A stretch of 45,544 nucleotides of DNA from NCBI GenBank assembly GCA_017615635.1, contig JAFZZR010000084.1, positions 1 through 45,544 of the forward strand. Reading direction: 5' to 3'. The translations under genes were made by a program, and so were the position numbers. Shown one piece after another: positions 8,024 to 13,846 of this stretch. How positions within the stretch are numbered: position 1 is the stretch's first letter; each line of letters opens with the position of its first letter. This stretch comes from Lentisphaeria bacterium (GTDB lineage Bacteria > Verrucomicrobiota > Lentisphaeria > Victivallales > UBA1829). The notes under the pieces are model-generated. The model was given only the letters and a program-made list of their open reading frames with translations. It made no database searches and was not told the DNA's origin.

Positions 8024-8349
8024 ACGGGGATCAAAAAGAAGCGGGGCGCGGAATTGTTGCCGTCCACCCAGCCGATCTCGTGATATCCGGACGAAGTGAA
8101 AAACTTGTTCCGGTTATGCCAGAAGGACAGAGAGACCAGTGCGTTCCTTTTCCCTTTGTTCCGTATGAAGCCGACGACGTACGAAAAATCGCCGTCCCGA
8201 TTTACGGGGAGTTCGATCCTTTTCGCCAGCTCCTTTCCCGCCAGAACCTTGAATTTCACTTCGAAGTCCTGTGCCGCCAGAGCGCCGCCAGCGAAAAGGC
8301 CGATCAGTGCGATCAGAAACACCCATTGTTTACCGGTCCGACGTTTCAT
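7948..8349 (-). CDS. Hypothetical secreted protein
   Basis: The product has 133 residues with a clear signal peptide (residues 1-25, ending GGALAAQ), so it should be free in the periplasm or secreted. The mature domain of about 108 residues looks beta-rich (FEVKFKVLAGKELAKRIELP, DFSYVVGFIRNKGKRNALVSLSF). I do not recognise a family. GGAAGGAG precedes the ATG. It is the third gene of an operon with the lipoprotein at 8462-9322 and the micro-ORF at 8382-8465. The 3' end is duplicated at 9436-9511. Confidence 0.65.
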   Translation of the reverse strand: MKRRTGKQWVFLIALIGLFAGGALAAQDFEVKFKVLAGKELAKRIELPVNRDGDFSYVVGFIRNKGKRNALVSLSFWHNRNKFFTSSGYHEIGWVDGNNSAPRFFLIPVGLRNEALPQPPDDFSYSVKVLQIK

Positions 8350-8381
8350 ACAAGTTCTCTCCTTCCGTTTTGATTTTTCTC

Positions 8382-8465
8382 TTATTGGCCGGCCTGAAGT
8401 TCCATGCAGCCGGCTCCGGCGCCAAGCACAAGGGCGGAGACAAAAACAAAAAAGCCCTTTTTCAT
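8382..8465 (-). CDS. 27-residue micro-lipoprotein-like peptide
   Basis: This frame starts with an ATG that overlaps the stop of the upstream lipoprotein gene by ATGA (8465-8462). It encodes MKKGFFVFVSALVLGAGAGC followed by MELQAGQ and a TAA stop. It looks almost entirely like a lipoprotein signal peptide with a seven-residue tail, similar in size and layout to entericidins and lysis lipoproteins, but the lipobox (GAGC) is weak. The next gene starts 32 bases later with its own ribosome site. The ATGA coupling matches other real junctions in this island, which supports translation. It could also be the remnant of a longer gene. Confidence 0.5.
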   Translation of the reverse strand: MKKGFFVFVSALVLGAGAGCMELQAGQ

Positions 8466-9322
8466 CGGGGTTCTTCCTCCGGACCCGTGGTTTCTAAAGA
8501 GGAAATCCGCATTCGATCATTCCGGATATCCAAAACCATCGTTCCCCGATACGTACCGGCTCCCCGGACAGTATAGTGATAATCTATTCTGCCCCAGTTC
8601 TTTGTCCTTTCTGTGGAATCGATCTTCAGGTGCTGTAAGGTCATCTTCGCCGATAATTTAACACGCTCAAGTTCTTCGTTGTCAAGCTGTTTTAAGCGTT
8701 CTTCGAGCTTGGCTTTGGACGGGATGCCCCCCGTTAATCCGTGAATGGTGTCAATGAGACGCGCGTCATCGGAGAAAAGATCAAGCAATTCATTCCACTT
8801 CCCATCCCGCTGCAGACCCCAGTACCGCTTCAGGAAAGACGACATCTCCTCGTCCAATGGATTCTCAAGCTCCTTCAACCTTATTCTCTGCCAGTCCAGA
8901 CAGGCGATCCACTCCGGATACAGTTCCTGTTCCGACATATCATCCACGTAAAGCGTAAACATGGTGCCTGGTTTTGCATTTTCCGGCGTTGCAGGGCGCA
9001 AGACTATGGTAATATGTTTCTTCTCCGTTTCCTCGAAATCGCATGTCGTCCAATACCCGATCTTGCCGCAGCACAGGTCAAAGTTAGGCGACTCCTTTAT
9101 GGTGGAGCATCCCTTGTCGTCCGTCCGGTAAAAGGAGGCGCTTTGCAGACTCTTCGGCAGAAACATCGACACTTCGCGAACGACCAGCAGCGCATGGGAA
9201 ACAGCTTGTCCGTCCGGGTCGATGACCGTGACACGGTACGAAGAACATCCCGTGCAGAACAAAACCGGAAAGAGAAGAAGGACGGCAAACGCGGCGACCG
9301 TTCGAAATTTTTTGCATATCAT
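8462..9322 (-). CDS. Lipoprotein, island family beta (copy 2), with added C-terminal domain
   Basis: This 286-residue protein has the lipobox FCTGC. The first 120 mature residues align by eye with the lipoprotein at 4133-4612 (VTVIDPDGQAVSHALLVVRE, YRTDDKG, KIGYW, ITIVLRPATPE). The C-terminal 120 residues are extra (FLKRYWGLQRDGKWNELLDL and FSDDARLID through YHYTVRGAGTYRGTMVLDI). They have the look of an NTF2/SnoaL-like cone, with the W-x3-L-x-L-F-x-D-D-A pattern. The ribosome site is weak. The promoter in repeat B copy 2 (9383-9410) lies about 60 bases upstream. The stop overlaps the micro-ORF start by ATGA. Function is unknown; the domain reading is tentative. Confidence 0.7.
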   Translation of the reverse strand: MICKKFRTVAAFAVLLLFPVLFCTGCSSYRVTVIDPDGQAVSHALLVVREVSMFLPKSLQSASFYRTDDKGCSTIKESPNFDLCCGKIGYWTTCDFEETEKKHITIVLRPATPENAKPGTMFTLYVDDMSEQELYPEWIACLDWQRIRLKELENPLDEEMSSFLKRYWGLQRDGKWNELLDLFSDDARLIDTIHGLTGGIPSKAKLEERLKQLDNEELERVKLSAKMTLQHLKIDSTERTKNWGRIDYHYTVRGAGTYRGTMVLDIRNDRMRISSLETTGPEEEPR

Positions 9323-9382
9323 AATGAGACTCGGCTTATTTCAGCAATCGGATTCTCGGTTGAACAGCATGTATGTATGCTT

Positions 9383-9410
9383 ACTATACACCCGTTTTCC
9401 CGCATTGCAA
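9383..9410 (-). promoter_or_regulatory. Putative promoter inside repeat B, copy 2
   Basis: On the minus strand, TTGCAA (9410-9405) and TATAGT (9388-9383) are 16 bases apart. It is the duplicate of the promoter at 7895-7922 but here faces a different gene, the beta-copy-2 lipoprotein at 8462-9322. Confidence 0.55.
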
Positions 9411-9435
9411 GGAGCTTCGGGCAAACCGGCCCCGG

Positions 9436-9511
9436 CTACTTTATCTGCAACACCTTTACGCTGTACGAGAAATCATCCGGCGGTTGGGGCAGCGCTTCGT
9501 TTCTCTGCCCG
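9436..9511 (-). pseudogene. 3' fragment of the secreted-protein gene at 7948-8349
   Basis: The last 24 or so codons (RNEALPQPPDDFSYSVKVLQ and on to the stop) repeat the end of the gene at 7948-8349. There is no start codon or ribosome site, so it should not be expressed by itself. Confidence 0.8.
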
Positions 9512-10159
9512 TCAGATCCGGATATCCGCTCGAATCACTTTTCTCAGAATCTGCAGCAGAGCCCTCAACTCGTTGAAACAGGTTTTTCCGTTTCCTTTTT
9601 GCGGTGCATCCTCCGGGAAATCGGCATAAAACGCTTTCTGCGGGATCCCGTTCCCGTAAAAGGTCATGAAAAGGACGGTCCGGTCGGCACTGAACTTTTC
9701 CGCCTCGCCGGACCAGCGGGAAAGGTTTTCCAGTTTCTCTCTGATTTCACGGTTCACAGACTCGTTATCCGGACCGATCTTTGCAAAAACGACGCTCTTC
9801 TCATCCCAGCTTGCCCGATAGATCTTCCCGTCCGAGAAAAGAATGACATGGTACACGGGTGACAATCCGCCACCCCATTCCAGAATCGCATCCAGGCTTT
9901 CGATATGAAAGAGGGATATGAGCTTTGCTATATTTTCGTATCTGGACTTCCGGAAACGCGAAACGGCCTCCCGGGCGGCCACGGTCAGCCCTCCGTCCCG
10001 CGGATCGTCCGGATCCTTGAAAACGATGACGTCCTTCAGGTCTTTGACGACAACACGGCACGCGAATCTGCTTTCCTCCGCGTACAGTCCCGCCGACATC
10101 ATCATCCACACGCCGACAACAAGCAGAAAAAATCCGTTTTGAGCCATAAATTTCATCAT
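9512..10159 (-). CDS. Hypothetical secreted protein, partner of alpha copy 3
   Basis: The product has 215 residues with a signal peptide (about 1-28, FLLVVGVWMMMSAGLYAEE), so it should be exported. The mature domain of about 187 residues has alternating strands and helices (FACRVVVKDLKDVIVFKDPD, VYHVILFSDGKIYRASWDE, TVLFMTFYGNG). No family is recognised. Its start overlaps the stop of the alpha-copy-3 lipoprotein by ATGA, the same junction as in the pair at 7414/7417, yet the product is unrelated. ATG codons at 10159, 10156 and 10147 are possible starts. The stop codon touches the edge of direct repeat B copy 2. Confidence 0.65.
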   Translation of the reverse strand: MMKFMAQNGFFLLVVGVWMMMSAGLYAEESRFACRVVVKDLKDVIVFKDPDDPRDGGLTVAAREAVSRFRKSRYENIAKLISLFHIESLDAILEWGGGLSPVYHVILFSDGKIYRASWDEKSVVFAKIGPDNESVNREIREKLENLSRWSGEAEKFSADRTVLFMTFYGNGIPQKAFYADFPEDAPQKGNGKTCFNELRALLQILRKVIRADIRI

Positions 10160-10581
10160 TTCGACTCCTCGTTGGGCTCGCCTCTCAGCAACCGTTCGAT
10201 CTTCTCCGGGGCTTTGTATTCGCCCAAAATCTCCATTTGGCTGTATAACTGCTCAAAATGAAGATCATATTTCAATGCTTCATACGATTCCATATCCCGG
10301 AAGAGTTTTCTGCTCTTGAATTCAAACATGAAGATGGATGTTTTTTCCTCCGCATGATATAACCCGAAGATACAGTCATCCCGCACCTGCAGACTGATAT
10401 GGGCAGGCCCCAGCACCTCGCCGGTCTCGAAGATGAGCTTTGAATGTGTACTGTCGACGTACTCCCAACGGACGCCGGGCCTCAGTTCCACCGATTCCTT
10501 CGGAAGACAGCCGCACAAAAAAGCCGCAATGAACACGCATCCGGCAGCCAGAAGGGAAAGGAAACCACGCCGTTTGCTCAT
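10156..10581 (-). CDS. Lipoprotein, island family alpha (copy 3)
   Basis: The product has 141 residues with a lipobox FLCGC (Cys 25). The mature part begins LPKESVELRPGVRWEYVD and carries THSKLIF, GEVLGPAHISL, DDCIFGLYH, FMFEFKSRKL and QMEILGEYKAPEKIERLL. It ends in GEPNEESK like copy 2. The codons around the stop and the ATGA overlap are nearly identical to those of copy 2, although the downstream gene is different. The start (GAGGCTGAT before ATG) lies at the edge of direct repeat C copy 1. Function is unknown. Confidence 0.75.
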   Translation of the reverse strand: MSKRRGFLSLLAAGCVFIAAFLCGCLPKESVELRPGVRWEYVDSTHSKLIFETGEVLGPAHISLQVRDDCIFGLYHAEEKTSIFMFEFKSRKLFRDMESYEALKYDLHFEQLYSQMEILGEYKAPEKIERLLRGEPNEESK

Positions 10582-10675
10582 ATCAGCCTCGCTTTCTCAA
10601 TAGAACAGGATGGGCAGATGTCCCATCTTTTCCGCCAGTTCCGGCAGAAGTTCCAAAAGCAGTCCGAGATTCCGG
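10577..10675 (-). repeat. Direct repeat C, copy 1 (99 bp)
   Basis: It matches 11715-11813 without gaps and with about six mismatches counted by eye. On the minus strand it holds the last 26 codons of the 67-residue ORF, its stop, the spacer and the start codon of alpha copy 3. The two copies flank the toxin-antitoxin pair. Confidence 0.9.
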
Positions 10676-10800
10676 CACGAGGCGACCTCGTTCCGGGTCA
10701 TGCCCAGATAGTTCCGCTCCGGCAGTGCACGGCATACGGTCAGCAGACGAAGCCCGGCGAAGGCCGGAAGAAAAAAGAGAAACATCCATTGCTTCTTCAT
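10597..10800 (-). CDS. 67-residue chimeric ORF with signal peptide
   Basis: The first 27 residues (MKKQWMFLFFLPAFAGLRLL and following) look like a signal peptide and are preceded by GGGAAAGGG. A short middle part (LPERNYLGMTRNEVA) is unmatched. The last 26 residues (CRNLGLLLELLPELAEKMG to ILFY) repeat the end of the 523-residue membrane protein at 11735-13306, through repeat C. It is either a deletion product that joined one gene's start to another's end, or a small functional exported peptide. It would be co-transcribed with alpha copy 3. Confidence 0.5.
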   Translation of the reverse strand: MKKQWMFLFFLPAFAGLRLLTVCRALPERNYLGMTRNEVASCRNLGLLLELLPELAEKMGHLPILFY

Positions 10801-10864
10801 GGCAAAACCACCCTTTCCCTGGGTTCCTTAATGAGGTCGAAAGTCAGCCCGCTAGGGAATGTTG

Positions 10865-10895
10865 GATGATTGATGTCGGAATCATATCAATCATC
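10865..10895. repeat. Inverted repeat at the end of the antitoxin gene
   Basis: GATGATTGAT (10865-10874) and ATCAATCATC (10886-10895) are perfect inverted copies with an 11-base loop, and the right arm includes the antitoxin stop codon. There is no T-tract on either side, so a classic terminator is unlikely. It may be a weak attenuator or chance. Confidence 0.4.
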
Positions 10896-11237
10896 GAGGG
10901 TCAACTGTTCCGGCTTGACGTTGAGCACGGCGGCGACGCGGCGCAGTGTTTCGCTCTGATTCCGGGCGCTCTTTTCGATTTGGGAAAACGCGCCCTGCGT
11001 GATTCCCATTGCGGCGGCAAGTTCGCTTTGCGTTTTGCCGCGGTAAATGCGCCACGCCTTGATCAGGCTGTATCCTTTCAGCGCGTTCATTTCGGCGACT
11101 TCAAGGGGAAATTTGATTTTCGCATCAAGATTTTCCGCGACCGCAAGACGGCGGCGCATTTCCTCATATTGCGCATACGGGATCACGGCAAAAACGGGAA
11201 CATTGTTTTCCTTGATAATCTGGACATCTGCAATCAT
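10887..11237 (-). CDS. XRE-type antitoxin with extended N-terminus
   Basis: The product has 116 residues. The C-terminal part (about 60-110: YRGKTQSELAAAMGITQGAF, SQIEKS, ETLRRVAAVLNV) is a complete XRE helix-turn-helix that should bind the operator of its own operon. The first 35 residues (IIKENNVPVFAVIPYAQYEE and MRRRL) resemble the start of Phd/YefM-type antitoxins. The toxin gene lies 15 bases upstream, so the order is toxin first, as in HigBA. Its role is to neutralise the toxin and autoregulate. The pair is bracketed by direct repeat C. Confidence 0.8.
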   Translation of the reverse strand: MIADVQIIKENNVPVFAVIPYAQYEEMRRRLAVAENLDAKIKFPLEVAEMNALKGYSLIKAWRIYRGKTQSELAAAMGITQGAFSQIEKSARNQSETLRRVAAVLNVKPEQLTLDD

Positions 11238-11252
11238 TTTTCAACTCTCCCT

Positions 11253-11522
11253 TCAATACGTTCTGTCATCGCGTTTTTTGATTTCCTCGACGGAAATATC
11301 GTTCACTTCGACCGTCAAATCGGCAGTCGCGTTGAACAATACCCGGTAATTTCCGACCCGCAGGCGATAATCGTATTCATGGTTCACCAGTTTCCGGACG
11401 TCGCCCCAGGTTTCCGAATCCTCAAGATTGCGAATCCCTGCGAAAATCCGGACGCGGTCACGTTCCTGAATTTTCATCGCCTGTTTCAAAGCTTTCCGCG
11501 TGATTTCGATTCTGTACCGCAT
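11253..11522 (-). CDS. RelE/ParE-superfamily toxin
   Basis: The frame is open from 11570, but the ATG at 11522 gives a normal 89-residue RelE/ParE protein, and the promoter at 11557-11586 would start RNA downstream of 11570. The sequence shows the typical pattern YRIEITRKALKQAMKIQERD, then LVNHEYDYRLRVGNYRVLF and a final VNDISVEEIKKRDDRTY, close to the RelE family ending KRxxxY. RelE members cut mRNA on the ribosome and ParE members poison gyrase; I cannot tell which applies. GAGGAAGG lies upstream. It forms an operon with the antitoxin. Confidence 0.8.
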   Translation of the reverse strand: MRYRIEITRKALKQAMKIQERDRVRIFAGIRNLEDSETWGDVRKLVNHEYDYRLRVGNYRVLFNATADLTVEVNDISVEEIKKRDDRTY

Positions 11523-11556
11523 TTTGAGAAAACTTTTTTCCTTCCTCTGACAGAGT

Positions 11557-11603
11557 ATAATATACTTCAAAAATTAGAAAAATCAAGCAGCATATTAGAA
11601 AAA
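11557..11603 (-). promoter_or_regulatory. Toxin-antitoxin promoter with paired operator-like repeats
   Basis: On the minus strand, TTGATT (11586-11581) and TATTAT (11562-11557) are 18 bases apart. The decamer ATTAGAAAAA (plus strand) occurs at 11573-11582 and again at 11594-11603, 21 bases apart, which is two helical turns. One copy lies between -35 and -10 and the other just upstream of -35. This is a plausible binding site for the XRE antitoxin. Confidence 0.5.
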
Positions 11604-11677
11604 ATGTCAAAAAAACTAATAAAAGAAATCCAAGCGGGAAAAGTCCTGCCGGAATCGTCGCCGATCCGGAAATCAAA

Positions 11678-11719
11678 TCCAGCCGGATGGAAAGAGAGGA
11701 ATGTATGTCGTTTTCTCAT
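11678..11719 (-). pseudogene. Remnant of an alpha-lipoprotein start
   Basis: After the stop of the 523-residue gene, repeat C copy 2 runs into an ATG whose first codons (MRKRHTFLSFHPAG) resemble the start of alpha copy 3 (MSKRRGFLSLLAAG). Similarity then ends and the frame runs on to 11567 without a lipobox. It suggests that an alpha gene once followed here, as it follows copy 1, and was lost when the toxin-antitoxin segment came to lie there. Confidence 0.45.
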
Positions 11720-11813
11720 ATCAGCCTCGCTTTCTCAATAGAACAAAATGGGCAGATGTCCCATCTTTTCCGCCAGTTCCGGCAGAAGCTCCAGAAGGAC
11801 TCCGAGATTCCGG
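11715..11813 (-). repeat. Direct repeat C, copy 2 (99 bp)
   Basis: It is the partner of 10577-10675. On the minus strand it contains the last 26 codons of the intact 523-residue membrane protein gene and the spacer after it, so this is probably the parental copy. Confidence 0.9.
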
Positions 11814-13306
11814 TACACAGCGCCGCAGATCGGGACTTGGGTGCCGTCCTGCTTCACGGCGAAAAGTCCGATGCGGCGCCCGCTGCGGTTTCTTTTGCTC
11901 TGGACGGAATCGGAAACGCTCAGGTGGTCGATTTCGGAGAACGAAACAAATTTTATCGAGGCGAACTTCTCCGGATGGAACCGGCGGCAACGGTAAATTT
12001 TCTTCTCCTGAAAATCGAAGACGGTCATCCAGGGAAAAAACAGGAAGAAGATCACCGTCCCCGTAATGGCGACGCCGAGCCAGACGAGGGGAACTGCAAA
12101 GGCCAGCGCAACTCCCGCAAGGAACACCAGAGCAAACACGATTTTGCTGAACAGGGTTTTGTGCTCCCGAATGATCCCGTAACGGAAATCCTCCCGATAC
12201 TCCATCGGCCGGTTCATCTCGAGGCCGAGGGCCGGGGTAACGGCGAAGCGCTCCCTCTTCCACGCGGCCTGCAGCTGTTCCTGCGAAAAGGTCTTGAGGT
12301 ATTTTTTCAGGGACTCCGGCACCGCCGGGACCTTTCGCGTGACCAGAGAAGTGAATATGCCGGACATGATCAGGAAAATGAGACCGAAGAACATGCAGTC
12401 CGTATAGCGCATGAGCCACCAGTATCCGCTGTACCAGAACATGATCGCGGCGTCCCGGGGGTCCTCCGGGTTCACGATCACCTGCTGGTGCGCGCCGGGT
12501 TTCAGCTTGGGGAAGGTATCGCTGTCGTACACGATCCGCGTTCCGGTGCAGCGCGTCCCCTTATAGGTGTATTCGTATTCCACGTCGGCCACGTTTCTCG
12601 TGTGTTTTCCGCTCCGCACCCGCTTCGTGGTGTTCCGGAGGATGATCCCGTCGACCTTATCCCAGGCGCGTACACGCTCGTCCCACGCAAGCTGTTCGCA
12701 CACACGCCAGATCCCGAGAACGAGCATGAGGGCTCCGACGGCGCAGACCGTGATCATTTCGGCACGATGGGGACGGCATGTCTTCTCCGCCCAGGCCGTA
12801 ACATCCTGAAGCTCTTTCCCTGCGTCGGCGTCCAACTCCTCGCCGTTGCCGTCGAGGGGATTTGCCGGTGCGGAAATCTGTATCCGCGATTCCAGCTCCT
12901 GCACGATCTCTCCTCTGACAGTCTCGGAAAAAAGATTCAGGCTCCACCGTTTCTCTTTGCCGTTTTTCAAGAAAAATTCAACATGGCTCGGCACTCCCGG
13001 ATGCTTTGCGTCGCCGCAGACACACCGCATGCCGGAGACCTCCGCGTAATCGATCCGGGAGGGAAAGAAGGAGCAGTACCAGATAACGGCGCTGTCCCGC
13101 TCGAACCGGACGCGCCAGAAGAAGATCAGCCAAAAAATGAAAGCTATCGCCACAAAGGACAGGAGCAGAGGCAGCGCTGCGGAATCGCCCCGCGAATTCA
13201 AGTCCGCGAAGCCCACCACGCCAAGGTTGAAAAACACACCGGAGAAAATCGTTGGCGGGAGCCATCGGCTGAAAAAGGTTTTGCATTCGCTGTCACCGTA
13301 CGGCAT
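11735..13306 (-). CDS. DUF3592 multi-span membrane protein
   Basis: This 523-residue protein has two hydrophobic segments near the N-terminus (about 15-65), one at about 185-205, one or two after about 300, and a pair near 400-440. Between the third and fourth segments, residues about 215-290 match the DUF3592 pattern (DKVDGIILRNTT, DVEYEYTYKGTRCTGTRI, PGAHQQVIVNPEDPRDAAI), a periplasmic beta domain of unknown function. The start overlaps the preceding gene by 14 bases, at the end of the operon that begins with the AraC gene. The last 26 codons are duplicated at 10597-10675. Role unknown; the DUF3592 call is from memory of the family pattern. Confidence 0.75.
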   Translation of the reverse strand: MPYGDSECKTFFSRWLPPTIFSGVFFNLGVVGFADLNSRGDSAALPLLLSFVAIAFIFWLIFFWRVRFERDSAVIWYCSFFPSRIDYAEVSGMRCVCGDAKHPGVPSHVEFFLKNGKEKRWSLNLFSETVRGEIVQELESRIQISAPANPLDGNGEELDADAGKELQDVTAWAEKTCRPHRAEMITVCAVGALMLVLGIWRVCEQLAWDERVRAWDKVDGIILRNTTKRVRSGKHTRNVADVEYEYTYKGTRCTGTRIVYDSDTFPKLKPGAHQQVIVNPEDPRDAAIMFWYSGYWWLMRYTDCMFFGLIFLIMSGIFTSLVTRKVPAVPESLKKYLKTFSQEQLQAAWKRERFAVTPALGLEMNRPMEYREDFRYGIIREHKTLFSKIVFALVFLAGVALAFAVPLVWLGVAITGTVIFFLFFPWMTVFDFQEKKIYRCRRFHPEKFASIKFVSFSEIDHLSVSDSVQSKRNRSGRRIGLFAVKQDGTQVPICGAVYRNLGVLLELLPELAEKMGHLPILFY

Positions 13307-13832
13307 GATCGTTTTCCTCCATTTCCAGTTTTCGGATCAGTTCTTCGAAGGAGCTCCGGATCTGCGGAATCTCCTTTTCCGCAAAGACGCGGCAGAGATG
13401 CATAACAAGAAAAAAGCCGCCCGCCATGAAGGGAAGGACCAGCAGCGGTTCCCATTGTCGAAGGCCGACGGCACAGACAATCCACACCAGCAGGAATCCA
13501 AGCCAGAGGATGCAGAACCAGCGCGAATCGGGCGGCCGGATGGCGACATACAGGATCGATTCCGGGGAATGGGGATCCTTCCGCATGGTGAAGTGCACAT
13601 TTCCCCGCAGAGAGTTCCTTCCCCGGCAAAATCGAGGGTACAGAACGATTTCCTCCTTACTGCGGACCAGGTGGAACGAAGAACGCTCCGAGCCGTGAAG
13701 CAGGGCGGAAAAGTCCTTCTTCAGGCAGACAAGGAAACGGTATTCCTTTTCCAGCACACCACGGAGCGCCTCTTCGGAAAGCGTCGTCCGGAGCGTGTAT
13801 TCCGCATACGGCTCAAAAAATCTTTTCAGCAT
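13293..13832 (-). CDS. Hypothetical two-TM membrane protein
   Basis: The open frame extends to 13949, but GGAGAACCCTT before the ATG at 13832 and the upstream stop at 13847 place the start there, giving 179 residues. A soluble N-terminal domain of about 100 residues (YTLRTTLSEEALRGVLEKEY, LYPRFCRGRN, NVHFTMRKD) is followed by two adjacent hydrophobic segments (WFCILWLGFLLVWIVCAVGL and LLVLPFMAGGFFLVMHL) and a charged tail. The arrangement recalls small two-span proteins with a cytoplasmic domain. No family is recognised. It overlaps the DUF3592 gene by 14 bases. Confidence 0.65.
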   Translation of the reverse strand: MLKRFFEPYAEYTLRTTLSEEALRGVLEKEYRFLVCLKKDFSALLHGSERSSFHLVRSKEEIVLYPRFCRGRNSLRGNVHFTMRKDPHSPESILYVAIRPPDSRWFCILWLGFLLVWIVCAVGLRQWEPLLVLPFMAGGFFLVMHLCRVFAEKEIPQIRSSFEELIRKLEMEENDHAVR

Positions 13833-13846
13833 AAGGGTTCTCCATG

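Larger units (their letters stand above)
9383..9511 (-). repeat. Direct repeat B, copy 2 (129 bp)
   Basis: It is the partner of 7895-8023, in the same orientation. The match ends exactly where the stop codon of the neighbouring gene (9512) begins. It carries a gene tail without a start, plus a promoter. Confidence 0.92.

Noticed and set aside
4696..11813. Direct repeats as insertion sequences or integron attachment sites
   Set aside because: No transposase or integrase, no terminal inverted repeats and no target duplications are visible. The three pairs are unrelated in sequence and include coding tails, so homologous recombination explains them better.
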